A DNA stretch of 64,000 bases, from contig NZ_AULX01000028.1 in NCBI RefSeq assembly GCF_000422505.1, forward strand, positions 1 to 64,000. The letters run 5' to 3'. Source of the DNA: Paenibacillus pinihumi DSM 23905 = JCM 16419 (GTDB taxonomy: Bacteria > Bacillota > Bacilli > Paenibacillales > Paenibacillaceae). A program made the position numbers and the translations under genes. This document shows, piece after piece, positions 53,175 through 61,670 of the stretch (position 1 is the stretch's first letter; each line of letters opens with the position of its first letter). Below the pieces are notes generated by a model, which did not search any database, was not told the origin of the DNA, and was given only the letters and a program-made list of their open reading frames with translations.

Positions 53175-54692
53175 TTATGTGCGGATATCGATATGAGCTT
53201 TATCCTTCACCTGGGCATGAATGACAGGATAACGGATCTTCCATTTGCCGTCTCCCAAAGAGGTTACCTCGCCTTGCTTGAGACCGCGCGGCTCATAGCT
53301 GAAGGTCTGCTCATAATATACGGTCAGTTCGATGGTGTCATCCGGAAGCAGCGGCTTGAGGTCGCTGATGGTATTTAAGGCCCACATCCGGCTGTACTTG
53401 GCGATAGATTCTGCATAAATCATATAGAAGGATGGCTCCATGTCTGCTGTAATGACCAGCCAGCCCTGAGCATCTCGGCTCACCTTCCAGTTTTTCAGGG
53501 TCGTCGTGCCGTCCTCCGTCTGAATGCTGCCGAATTCCTTTGCCATTAGCTTGGCAATTTCGTCATTGGAGGCGCCTTTCAGCGTATCAGGCAGTGTAGA
53601 CGGCAGGAAGGCCGGCGCCTTGTTCTCAGACTGTTCATATTGGTGCAGTAATTTATAGATGTTGTAGACCGAAACTGCGAAATTCAAATCTGCGCTGGTA
53701 CCCTCAACCTTGGAGGTTGTCATGCCGACCAGATAGCCGTATTCATCGAACAATCCGCCGCCGGAGCTGCCATGGTCAATCGGGGCATTGATTTGGAAGT
53801 GCTCGATGTCGTCCTCAAAGTAAATATTGCTGATCAAGCCCTGGGATACTGTATTTTGCACCCCTTTCGGGCTGCCGATCGCAATCACTTTGTCCCCTTT
53901 GCGGACTTCTTCATCATCTCCCAGGTGCACAGGGCTGATCCCCAGATCCGTGGAAGTCTGAATCAATGCAAGGTCGGCATCCTTATCATAGGCGACAAGA
54001 CCTTCTACCTTAAAATCCTTACCGTTCAAAGTGATAACCTTGGCACTTTTGGTCGTGGACATCACATGATAGTTGGTCAGAATAAGCCGTTTGTCGATGA
54101 TAACGCCGCTTCCTTGCGAGCGTTCCGTCTCGATCATGACAACCTTGCTGTCGTTGAACGCGACATTTTGTGCAACGGTTAGTTTGGATTCCTCAAGCTT
54201 TTTCAAATAATCCCTGTATTGCTGCTCTGCAGATGTAATCTGAATCGTCCGGGCAGACGCATCCCACTTGATTACAGCACCCAGAGACTCACCTACGAAT
54301 CGCAGGGGAACCATAGTAGAACCGTTAACAACCTTGGCCGGAACATCCAGTTTCACGGATTTATTATTCACTACCGCCTGCGCGGAACCAACCTTTAGAG
54401 AAATCACCGTATTGTCTTTCTTCGCAATGATCGTCTGCGTCTTCTCATTCCATGAAATGCTGGCGCCTAGCGCCACGAACAGCGGACGCATCGGTACGAG
54501 CGTCGTTCCTTTTTCCTGTGTCGGATCAGGCTTAAAGGCAACCTTGCTTCCATCAATAATAACTTGAATTTGCGATTGCGCGGTGGCAGAAGCTGCCGCC
54601 ACTGTCTGCACAGGCTGCAAACCGGGCAATGGTGCTACCGCCAGACCGGCAGCGAACAGAGACAGCACCAGCGTCTGAGCTATTTTCTTCAT
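53175..54692 (-). CDS. Secreted trypsin-like serine protease with stalk domain
   Basis: A 505-residue exported protein. Residues 1-35 are a signal peptide (VQTVAAASA). Residues about 40-150 are a copper-amine-oxidase-N-like stalk domain with two repeats (TTLVPMRPLFVALGA, STMVPLRFVGESLGA). Residues about 170-345 are an HtrA-type protease domain with His209 (LTNYHVMS), Asp240 (DADLALIQ) and Ser310 (DHGSSGGGLFDEYG). A 150-residue C-terminus follows; no PDZ domain is evident. The stalk domains probably hold the protease at the wall. ATG 54692 follows GGGAGGAAG. Likely a surface quality-control or processing protease; its target is unknown. Confidence 0.9.
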   Translation of the reverse strand: MKKIAQTLVLSLFAAGLAVAPLPGLQPVQTVAAASATAQSQIQVIIDGSKVAFKPDPTQEKGTTLVPMRPLFVALGASISWNEKTQTIIAKKDNTVISLKVGSAQAVVNNKSVKLDVPAKVVNGSTMVPLRFVGESLGAVIKWDASARTIQITSAEQQYRDYLKKLEESKLTVAQNVAFNDSKVVMIETERSQGSGVIIDKRLILTNYHVMSTTKSAKVITLNGKDFKVEGLVAYDKDADLALIQTSTDLGISPVHLGDDEEVRKGDKVIAIGSPKGVQNTVSQGLISNIYFEDDIEHFQINAPIDHGSSGGGLFDEYGYLVGMTTSKVEGTSADLNFAVSVYNIYKLLHQYEQSENKAPAFLPSTLPDTLKGASNDEIAKLMAKEFGSIQTEDGTTTLKNWKVSRDAQGWLVITADMEPSFYMIYAESIAKYSRMWALNTISDLKPLLPDDTIELTVYYEQTFSYEPRGLKQGEVTSLGDGKWKIRYPVIHAQVKDKAHIDIRT

Positions 54693-55012
54693 CGTATGCG
54701 CTTCCTCCCAATTTTCTCCTAATCTCCCATAGGCTATCTTAGCATCTGTCTAAACATCGGGCAAATCATCTTTGTCCCTGCTATGAATATTGATAGAGAC
54801 ACAAGATATTTAATTCTACCATAGCCTAATAGGCTCTGCCAGAGAACAGCACATTAAGAATACCTATACGCAAAACTAGCAATCTTCATGGAAATGAGAA
54901 TTCCATGATTTTCACTTTACAAAACAGACAGTCATACAAAATAGAATCCAGAACAAATGTTTGGTAATTATTCTCTATGCCGATTCGATCAGCAGGCAAA
55001 GGAAGTGAACAC
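54693..55012. other. Intergenic region between protease and HD remnant
   Basis: 320 bases, AT-rich. It holds AGCCTATTAGGCT (a 6-bp palindrome near 54823-54835) and CATGGAA / TTCCATG (about 54887-54907, 7-nt loop). An extended -10 for the protease (TGGTAGAAT on the minus strand, about 54810-54818) is a possible promoter. No gene. Confidence 0.4.
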
Positions 55013-55286
55013 ATGAATCTCATACAGGAGATTGTCATTGCCGCGGAGCAGCATCAGGGACAGACCGACAAAGGTGGAAAGCCTTATATTACGCATCCAC
55101 TCCGTGTCATGCTGGCTGCCGGAACGGAAGAGGAAGAGATTGTTGCTGTACTGCATGATGCAATACAGAATACCCCTTACATGCTGGAGGATTTGCGGAA
55201 GGGACCGGATTGTGAATCCGGGCCCGCAGGATTATGCACGAATGGATCATTACCGGCGAGCGCTTGCATTATTGGGAGAACATTGA
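55013..55286 (+). pseudogene. HD-domain (SpoT/guanosine-hydrolase-like) gene, deleted and frameshifted
   Basis: From ATG 55013 (GGAAGTGA ribosome binding site) the first 60 or so codons encode an HD hydrolase N-terminus of the small SpoT/MESH1-like type: GQTDKGGKPYITHPLRVMLA and IVAVLHDAIQNTPYMLEDLRK (HD pair). Near 55204 the match stops. In the next frame the text RIVNPGPQDYARMDHYRRAL resumes the C-terminal end of the same family and stops at 55284-55286. About 75 central residues are missing and the join is out of frame, so the gene is dead. Family recognition is by motif, from memory. Confidence 0.72.
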
Positions 55287-55298
55287 GTCCCCTTCCTG

Positions 55299-55475
55299 TC
55301 AACTCCAGGCACGGGGCTGAACGCTGCTCTTTCTTCTTCTGCGGAGCAGCTTTTTTAATCCTTTCTCTTCTTTCTTCTCATCCAGAATCCGTTTGACGCC
55401 ACGGATTAGCAACTTGGCCCTTAACTCATCTTCACGACTCATCTTGTGCAGCTCATGAAAAAAACTTTCATTCAT
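55299..55475 (-). CDS. Small basic protein, hypothetical
   Basis: A 58-residue helical, basic protein (SFFHELHKMSREDELRAKLL, then KRILDEKKEEKGLKKLLRRR). A weak ribosome binding site (GGAGATGG) precedes ATG 55475; the frame continues upstream to 55496. No family recognised. It is convergent with the broken HD gene, 13 bp apart. It could also be a chance open frame. Confidence 0.4.
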   Translation of the reverse strand: MNESFFHELHKMSREDELRAKLLIRGVKRILDEKKEEKGLKKLLRRRRKSSVQPRAWS

Positions 55476-55496
55476 TCGTACCATCTCCATAGGCAT

Positions 55497-55843
55497 AAAG
55501 TTCTATATCAACAAAAGACTATTTGACAACAAGGGACAATGAAAAAGGTTTCAATTCAGCAAATAACGTCGGTTTTTCTTGATTTTTGTCGCTACTTTTC
55601 CTATTCTACCGCATAAGACTGAACAAATACTATACATTTCGAGGAATAACCTTCCATTCCGCAAAGAAATTGCGTCCAATACAAATGAGTCTATGGTTGT
55701 AGGTATATAGAACCAATATATTAACATACAGAAATGACCTTATGTCAGTATACCAAGCCGCGGATATTCATTGCAGGCTGGTGGAAAGCAGCTTGGACAG
55801 GTACAATATTACTAAAGCCTGCAATTGGAATGGAGGATACACC
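55497..55843. other. Intergenic region before lplA
   Basis: About 350 bases, AT-rich. It should contain the lplA promoter; candidates are weak (for example TACAAT near 55803). No hairpin with a T-run, repeat or gene is recognised. Confidence 0.35.
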
Positions 55844-56860
55844 ATGCTGTTTATCGACAACCGCGGGATCACCGATCCTGCGCTGAATTTAGCCCTCGAG
55901 GAATATGCGCTTCGGCGCCTGCCCATGACGGACAGCTATCTGCTGTTCTATATTAATGAGCCTTCCATTATTATCGGTAAAAATCAGAACACGATTGAAG
56001 AAATCAATGCCGAATATGTGAAAGAGAAGCAGCTTCATGTCGTACGCCGGCTCTCAGGGGGCGGAGCGGTCTATCATGATCTTGGCAATCTGAACTTCAG
56101 CTTCATTACGGCTGATGACGGGGAATCGTTCCATAACTTCCGTAAATTTACCGAGCCAGTCATTGAGACGCTCCGCCAGTTGGGCGTCGATGCGGATCTG
56201 ACCGGACGCAATGATATTCAAGTTGGCGAGCGGAAAATATCGGGTAATGCCCAGTTCGCCACCAAGGGCCGGATGTTCAGCCATGGCACGCTGCTGTTCA
56301 ACTCTGAAATGGAGCATGTCGCCTCTGCTCTAAAGGTCAAGGCTATGAAGGTAGCATCCAAAAGCACCAAATCTGTCCGTTCCCGTGTCGCCAACATTAG
56401 CGAATTTCTTACGGAGCCTCTTACAATTGAGCAGTTCCGTTCCCGCATCCTGCAGCATATTTTTGGTACTGCTGAAGAATCGGGCATCTATCGCTATGAG
56501 CTGACTGACGAAGATTGGACAGAGGTCCGCAAGCTTGCGGACGAGCGTTACCGCAATTGGGATTGGAACTATGGCCGCTCGCCAAAATTTAATTTGCGTA
56601 GTGCATCTAAGTTCCCGGTTGGCATCATCGAGACACTGCTGGACATTGAAGAAGGCAGAATAGCGGGGATCAAAATTTATGGCGACTTCTTCGGTGTGAA
56701 GGATGTGGCTGAACTGGAGCACATGCTCACCGGCATCCGCTACGAGGAAGGCGCAATCGCCTCCGCCCTGGAAAACGTGGATCTGACCGGCTACTTCGGC
56801 AAGCTGGAGCAGGATGAATTTATCCGGCTGCTGTTTTCAGGCGAGGAAGCTGGGTCTTAA
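55844..56860 (+). CDS. lplA: Lipoate-protein ligase
   Basis: The 338-residue protein attaches scavenged lipoate to the E2 or H subunits of oxo-acid dehydrogenase and glycine-cleavage complexes. It has DPALNLALEEYALRRLP, the lipoate-adenylate loop VVRRLSGGGAVYHDLGNLNF, the catalytic-lysine segment RNDIQVGERKISGNAQFATK and a C-terminal accessory domain (about 250-335). ATG 55844 follows TGGAGG at 8 nt; a longer frame to 55742 overlaps the upstream region without family match. Single gene with its own terminator. Confidence 0.93.
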   Translation: MLFIDNRGITDPALNLALEEYALRRLPMTDSYLLFYINEPSIIIGKNQNTIEEINAEYVKEKQLHVVRRLSGGGAVYHDLGNLNFSFITADDGESFHNFRKFTEPVIETLRQLGVDADLTGRNDIQVGERKISGNAQFATKGRMFSHGTLLFNSEMEHVASALKVKAMKVASKSTKSVRSRVANISEFLTEPLTIEQFRSRILQHIFGTAEESGIYRYELTDEDWTEVRKLADERYRNWDWNYGRSPKFNLRSASKFPVGIIETLLDIEEGRIAGIKIYGDFFGVKDVAELEHMLTGIRYEEGAIASALENVDLTGYFGKLEQDEFIRLLFSGEEAGS

Positions 56861-56921
56861 GCGTTAGCTCCATGATCATGCGGGCAAACTTCAATTCCTC
56901 CCATATTCAATATACCCCATT

Positions 56922-56941
56922 AGCGCCTTCGGGCGCTTTTT
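56922..56941 (+). terminator. Terminator after lplA
   Basis: AGCGCC TTCG GGCGCT, a UUCG-capped perfect hairpin, followed by TTTTTCTT. Confidence 0.92.
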
Positions 56942-56953
56942 CTTATGATCAGG

Positions 56954-57040
56954 TTGACCTGTTAAAAAGAAATTGTCTCTTGCAAATCATCGGAAAAAGA
57001 TGTATTTTTATATTGACATATTTGCAGGTCAAAATAAAAA
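56954..57040 (+). promoter_or_regulatory. Promoter and repeated half-sites upstream of tetR-map
   Basis: A -35 TTGACA (57013-57018), 16-bp spacer and poor -10 TAAAAA (57035-57040). TTGACCTG (56954-56961) and its complement CAGGTCAA (57025-57032) lie on both sides, the latter inside the spacer, and CAGGTTGACCTG at 56950-56961 is itself a near-palindrome. These look like operator half-sites for the TetR protein encoded just downstream. Confidence 0.45.
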
Positions 57041-57055
57041 GGATGTGTTGGATCA

Positions 57056-57679
57056 TTGTCACCGCGCACCAAGGAACAAAACCTGGCCATTCGCGAGGAA
57101 CGGAAGAAACTGATCCTGCAGACAGCCGCGAAGCTCTTTCTTCAGCGCGGAACCGGCATGGATATCCGTGATGTCGCCCAGGCGGCACAGATTGGTTACG
57201 GAACAGTCTACCATTACTATAATAATAAGACGCTGTTGCTGCATGATGTGCTGGAGAACGGCTTTGAACAAGCCGAGGCAGCTGCTGCAGCATTATTGGC
57301 GGATAAACAATACCAGAGCCCGCTCGCACAGCTGGAGCATTATTTAACCCTGCTGCCCGCAACCTGGAGAGAGCATACGTCCGGCTACATCGTCTACAAG
57401 CTTGCTGCAGACCAGTTTAATTGTCTGGATGCAGAGACACGGCTCATGTATAACCGGCGCTTTAATGATTCCCTGTACGGACCGCTGGCTGCAGTCATTG
57501 ACAATGCATCGGCAAGTGGAGCCTTGTCCCCCGGACTGAAGGCCAATAAGACCGCCAATACGCTGATCGGGTCATTAATCGGAGCCTACGGCATTTATAT
57601 TCATCATGATCAGGCGGCGTTCGATGCAGAGTTTACTGCACGGCTGCTGCTGCACGGAATAAAGGAGAGCACAACATGA
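57056..57679 (+). CDS. TetR/AcrR-family regulator coupled to map
   Basis: A 207-residue TetR-type regulator with an N-terminal helix-turn-helix (ILQTAAKLFLQRGTGMDIRD, then AAQIGYGTVYHYYNNKTLLL) and a helical C-terminus (SLIGAYGIYIHHDQAAFD). It starts with TTG 57056; AAAGGATGTG lies about 12 nt upstream. Its stop overlaps the ATG of the methionine aminopeptidase by four bases, so the two are coupled. Likely autoregulated through the CAGGTCAA half-sites upstream. Signal unknown. Confidence 0.87.
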   Translation: MSPRTKEQNLAIREERKKLILQTAAKLFLQRGTGMDIRDVAQAAQIGYGTVYHYYNNKTLLLHDVLENGFEQAEAAAAALLADKQYQSPLAQLEHYLTLLPATWREHTSGYIVYKLAADQFNCLDAETRLMYNRRFNDSLYGPLAAVIDNASASGALSPGLKANKTANTLIGSLIGAYGIYIHHDQAAFDAEFTARLLLHGIKESTT

Positions 57680-58425
57680 TTACACTGAAATCCCCACGTC
57701 AAATTGAAGAAATGAAACAGGCCGGCAGGATGGTAGCCGATTGTCACAAGGAAATTGCAGCCATGATCCGCCCCGGCATCACCACACTTGAAATCAACGA
57801 CTACGTGGAGCGCAGGTTGGCCGAAATGGGCGGCTCCCAGTTTACAAAAGGTTATAATGGCTATGAATATGCGATCTGCGCCTCTGTAAACGACGTCATT
57901 GCACATGGCTTCCCGGACAAAAAACCGCTGCGGAGCGGCGATATTGTCAAAATTGATATTGTTGCCATTGCTGACGGCTGGATTGGCGATTCCTGCTGGT
58001 GTTACGCCGTAGGCGACATTTCTCCGGAAGCACAGCGTCTAATGCAGATTACCAAAGAATGCATGGATTTGGGCATCAGTCAGGCTGTAGCCGGCAACCG
58101 GCTCGGTGACGTCCAGCATGCCATCCAGCAGCATGCTGAAGCGCATGGCTATTCGGTTGTCCGCGATCTGCTCGGGCATGGCGTCGGCCGTGAACTTCAT
58201 GAGGAGCCAAACTACCCGCATGTGGGCCTGCCTGGCAAGGGAGTACGACTCAAAGAGGGCATGGTCTTTACCATTGAGCCGATGCTAAACGAGGGCACTT
58301 ACGAGATGAAGATTGATGCCGACGGATGGACGGCAAGAACGGCCGATGGCAGGCTGTCCGCCCAATATGAGCATACGATTGCCATTACAAAGGACGGCCC
58401 GCTAGTCCTGACCAGTCAGGATTAA
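57676..58425 (+). CDS. map: Methionine aminopeptidase, type I (second-copy type)
   Basis: The 249-residue cytoplasmic enzyme removes the initiator methionine from proteins. Metal ligands are visible: two Asp in VKIDIVAIADGWIGDSCW, His in GHGVGRELHEEP, Glu in FTIEPML and Glu in QYEHTIAIT; His in IAHGFPD is the usual substrate contact. The G-[YF]-H-G-D motif reads GWIGD, a less usual form. It is not in the ribosomal protein cluster where the main map gene lies in Bacillota, so it is probably a second copy (YflG-like). It is translationally coupled to the TetR gene and is followed by a terminator. Confidence 0.9.
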   Translation: MITLKSPRQIEEMKQAGRMVADCHKEIAAMIRPGITTLEINDYVERRLAEMGGSQFTKGYNGYEYAICASVNDVIAHGFPDKKPLRSGDIVKIDIVAIADGWIGDSCWCYAVGDISPEAQRLMQITKECMDLGISQAVAGNRLGDVQHAIQQHAEAHGYSVVRDLLGHGVGRELHEEPNYPHVGLPGKGVRLKEGMVFTIEPMLNEGTYEMKIDADGWTARTADGRLSAQYEHTIAITKDGPLVLTSQD

Positions 58426-58454
58426 GCGGCAATATTTTCGCAGCATAGCAGGAC

Positions 58455-58513
58455 AAAGGGAGAGCGTGCTCCTCAGCCATCGCAAGATCGATGGGCGGAG
58501 CATCTCTCCCTTT
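58455..58513 (+). terminator. Terminator after map
   Basis: AAAGGGAGAG(CG)TGCTCC pairs with GGAGCA(T)CTCTCCCTTT around a 25-nt loop, one small bulge; followed by CTCTATTT. It separates the tetR-map unit from ger cluster 2. Confidence 0.65.
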
Positions 58514-58526
58514 CTCTATTTATAAA

Positions 58527-58557
58527 TGAATATGGCTTCCTATTTGGGGAAATAGTA
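58527..58557 (+). promoter_or_regulatory. Candidate sigma-G promoter of ger cluster 2
   Basis: TGAATA (58527-58532), an 18-bp spacer and AATAGTA (58551-58557). The -35 is a perfect sigma-G form, the -10 matches CATNCTA-like sites at five of seven positions. Spacing equals that of the cluster 1 candidate. The coding start is 86 bp downstream. Confidence 0.45.
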
Positions 58558-58643
58558 AGAGCACATCACACCAGACTTTACCTGCATGCCCACGATTTCC
58601 ATGCCGAATGCAGCAGACCATTTATGAGAAGGGGGTTGAAACA

Positions 58644-60218
58644 GTGAAGAAACAGGATACGAAGAGCCGCCTCTCTGACAGCTCTGAATCTTGTGAATCA
58701 CCACAAACGCAGGATGGCACGCAATACGTTCAATCCCCCCTCTCTTCCAATTTGACGATCAACCGGCAGGGGGTTGAGCATCTGTTTGCCGATTGCTCCG
58801 ATCTGATTCTTCTTCCCTGGAGCTACGGGCCCAACCTGTCTGAACAGGCATTTTCGGTATATTTTGAAACTATGATCCAGCACCAGCATGTGAACTATGT
58901 CAAGGAAACCTTGCAGGATCTGGTCAGCCACAGAGTAGGGACAGCTGAATCAGTCACTCCTGAGCAAATTATCCGCTTTTTTCAGAATAATGGAGTATCC
59001 AGCGGGACAGCTGAATTATTGAACAGCTTTGATGAGGTAGCCCGCCATATCGCTGAAGGATGTCTGGTCATCTTTTTCGAGAAATGGAACCAGGCTCTAA
59101 GCTATAAGGCAATGGGGGTTACGAAGCGACAGGTATCCGAGCCTATTACAGAACCTGTGGTTCAAGGGCCACATTTCAGCACGATTGAGGATCTTAATAC
59201 AAACATTGGCCTTATACGCCATCTGCTTCAGTCGCCACGTCTAAAGTTCAATATTTTTACTACAGGGATAGAATGCCAGCGGACGATCTGCTATGGCTAT
59301 CTGGACGGAGCCGTCAATCCCGAGTCTCTGGCTCAATTTCAGACCAGGATTAAGGATATTCATGATGAAGAAATTCTTGAGGTTTCCTATCTGGAGGAAT
59401 GGATTGAAGATTCGGTATACTCTCCGTTCCCTCAAGTCCGTTATACTGAGCGTCCGGACAGTGCGGTTGCCGCATTGCTTGATGGCAAAATTATTGCGAT
59501 GGTAAACGGTTCGCCTACCGTCCTCATCTGTCCGGGCAACTTCTATGAGTTTCTTATGAGCAGCGAGGACTATTACCAGCGCACGATCTTTTCCTCGCTG
59601 ATCCGTTTTTTACGGATCGGCGCATTTTTCATCGCGCTGATGCTCCCCAGCACCTATGTGGCCTTATCCACCTTCCATTCCGAGCTGATTCCGACGGTAT
59701 TGTTGCTGGCGATCCTGGACACAAGGGAAGGAATACCGTTCCCGGCTTTCATGGAGGCACTCATTATGGAAATTTTCTTCGAGCTGCTGCGGGAGGCCGG
59801 AATAAGACTGCCGCGTCCAATCGGTTCAGCGGTCAGCATCGTTGGCGCACTTGTCATCGGTCAAGCGGCTATTCAGGCGAAGATTGCCTCTCCTGTCATG
59901 GTCATCGTCGTTGCGCTTACTGGAATCGCCTCGTTCGCCCTGCCCCAGTACAGCATGGCGATTGCCCTGCGCATTATGCGCTTCCCGCTTATGGTCCTGG
60001 GCGCCACTCTCGGAGGACTCGGCATTATGGTAGGCTTCCTGCTGGCCCTGCTCCATCTGTGCACGCTTCGTTCTCTGGGCCAGCCTTATCTGGCGCCGAC
60101 TGCACCTCTTGATATCAGGCAACTGCGGGATGTGCTAATCATGGTTCCGCGCAAATTTCTGCTCCGGCGTCCGCGCAACCGCCACATGCACCGGAGACCA
60201 AGGAAGCGTGCAAAATGA
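58644..60218 (+). CDS. GerAA-family germinant receptor subunit (ger cluster 2)
   Basis: About 524 residues: a soluble N-terminal half (with SDLILLPWSYG, VTEPVVQGPHFSTIEDLN-like, EEWIEDSVYSPFPQVRYTER) and a C-terminal membrane half (PSTYVALSTFHSELIPTVLL, GIPFPAFMEALIMEIFFELL, RLPRPIGSAVSIVGALVIGQ). The start is GTG 58644, 8 nt from AGAAGGGGG; a longer frame to 58608 does not have a site. Compared with cluster 1, the N-terminus is more divergent (GPHFST replaces the GPMDGF motif). Overlaps the C-subunit start by four bases. Confidence 0.92.
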   Translation: MKKQDTKSRLSDSSESCESPQTQDGTQYVQSPLSSNLTINRQGVEHLFADCSDLILLPWSYGPNLSEQAFSVYFETMIQHQHVNYVKETLQDLVSHRVGTAESVTPEQIIRFFQNNGVSSGTAELLNSFDEVARHIAEGCLVIFFEKWNQALSYKAMGVTKRQVSEPITEPVVQGPHFSTIEDLNTNIGLIRHLLQSPRLKFNIFTTGIECQRTICYGYLDGAVNPESLAQFQTRIKDIHDEEILEVSYLEEWIEDSVYSPFPQVRYTERPDSAVAALLDGKIIAMVNGSPTVLICPGNFYEFLMSSEDYYQRTIFSSLIRFLRIGAFFIALMLPSTYVALSTFHSELIPTVLLLAILDTREGIPFPAFMEALIMEIFFELLREAGIRLPRPIGSAVSIVGALVIGQAAIQAKIASPVMVIVVALTGIASFALPQYSMAIALRIMRFPLMVLGATLGGLGIMVGFLLALLHLCTLRSLGQPYLAPTAPLDIRQLRDVLIMVPRKFLLRRPRNRHMHRRPRKRAK

Positions 60219-61399
60219 GGCGGCGTTCGATCAGGGTGGCTCTTTTGCTCGTATCTGCTGCACTGCTGCTGTCAGGCTGCTGGGATAAAGCGGAGCTCAT
60301 CGAGTTTGGCTACGTCCAGGCCGTTGCCATTGACAAGTCCATGAATGAAAGCATTGAACTGACTACACTGTTCTACAACCCATCCGGCCATGGTGAAAGT
60401 ACCGGGATGACCGCGCAGCCAAAGATGGCCATACCCATTGTAACCGAAGCGGACTCTGTCTTTGAGGCCGTCCAGGATATCCCGCTTCATTTCGGGAGGA
60501 GAGCCAAATGGGACCACATGCGCATTATTATGATCAGCGAGGAGTTGGCCAGAAGCATGCCGCTCGGCGAGATACTTGATTTTTTTTCCCGCAACAGCGA
60601 ACAACGGGCCACTGTACTGCTGCTGATCACAAAAGGAAAAGCCAAGGATTATATCATGATCAAGCCTTATATTGAATATACAATCGGACAGCAACTTCGG
60701 AAAATTGAGGATACCGTCTCCAGATATTCTGCCAAAACGACGAAGCTGCCCTTGTATGAACTGGCGATTCAACTGATGGGACAAACCAATACCGCGATGC
60801 TTCCTTATGCGTATACAACCGCCAATTCCAACGATATCGTCGTAGCCGGAATTGCCCTGTTCAAGGACCAGCTGCTGACCGGGAATATTGTGACCCCTTC
60901 CGATACCCAGCCGCTGCTTATGCTGCTCGACCGCTACAAGCAAGGGATTATTGAGCTGCCCTGCCCGGCAACAGATGGGAAAAAAAGAAACGTGGGCGAA
61001 TCGTTTGAAGTGATTTCAACCAATACCAGGCTCAAACCAAAAATTCAAGGCGATGAGCTTACCATTCAGGTAAAAAGCAAAATTAAGGGAACGGTTAGCG
61101 AGCTTCATTGTACAACGCTCATGACAATGGATGACGAGCGCAAGATGCGAATGCGTGTTGCCGAGCAAATTACGAAGGAAATGAAATTAATGATTGGACG
61201 GCTGCAAAAGAGACGGCTGGATGCGCTCAATATTGGCAACAAAATTTACCGCCATTATCCGCAGCTTTGGAAGAAATGGAAGCCTTCGTGGGAGGAGCGT
61301 TTCGCTGCCGCGAAATTTGACATTTCCATTGATGTAGATATTTTGAACACCGGCTTAAACATCGGGGAGACATTCGGAAAGAAGGAGAAAAACGAATGA
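60215..61399 (+). CDS. GerAC-family germinant receptor lipoprotein (ger cluster 2)
   Basis: A 394-residue lipoprotein with the signal SAALLLSGCWDKAELIEFGY (lipidated Cys about residue 22, GCWDKxE motif) and a Ger(x)C body: GRRAKWDHMRIIMISEEL, RNSEQRATVLLLITKGKA and a C-terminal YPQLWKKWKPSWEERF. Coupled to the A-subunit gene by ATGA and overlapping the small D-like gene start by four bases. It would be anchored to the outer face of the spore inner membrane. Confidence 0.92.
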   Translation: MRRRSIRVALLLVSAALLLSGCWDKAELIEFGYVQAVAIDKSMNESIELTTLFYNPSGHGESTGMTAQPKMAIPIVTEADSVFEAVQDIPLHFGRRAKWDHMRIIMISEELARSMPLGEILDFFSRNSEQRATVLLLITKGKAKDYIMIKPYIEYTIGQQLRKIEDTVSRYSAKTTKLPLYELAIQLMGQTNTAMLPYAYTTANSNDIVVAGIALFKDQLLTGNIVTPSDTQPLLMLLDRYKQGIIELPCPATDGKKRNVGESFEVISTNTRLKPKIQGDELTIQVKSKIKGTVSELHCTTLMTMDDERKMRMRVAEQITKEMKLMIGRLQKRRLDALNIGNKIYRHYPQLWKKWKPSWEERFAAAKFDISIDVDILNTGLNIGETFGKKEKNE

Positions 61400-61638
61400 T
61401 TGCAAAAGTTTCCATGCTTCTGGCGGCAATCGCCATTATGCTGCTCAGCGACAAGTCGGCCTTAAGCAAGGCGGATAAGCATGCACGAATTATTTATGCA
61501 ATTCTGATGCTGCCTGTGCTCTACCTTGGCATCCTGTTCGTAACAGAGGTACGGTGGCCCAACTTGGATGAGCTGCTCCGCTACCTGTTCTCCGGTCCGG
61601 CTCAGGCAATTATTTCGAATCTGAACGAAGCTCCGTGA
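61396..61638 (+). CDS. Small membrane protein of ger cluster 2 (D-subunit-like)
   Basis: 80 residues, two hydrophobic segments (about 3-18 and 31-48) separated by a charged loop (SDKSALSKADKHAR), then an amphipathic tail (DELLRYLFSGPAQA). It starts at ATG 61396 within the end of the C-subunit gene, 6-8 nt after GGAGAAA. Its place between C and B genes is the same as that of the 76-residue protein in cluster 1. Small D subunits that affect germination rate are known beside other GerA-type operons, so this is the most likely role. Confidence 0.78.
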   Translation: MIAKVSMLLAAIAIMLLSDKSALSKADKHARIIYAILMLPVLYLGILFVTEVRWPNLDELLRYLFSGPAQAIISNLNEAP

Positions 61639-61670
61639 GCCGCATACCCCGATGAAAGGAGGGCCGCACA

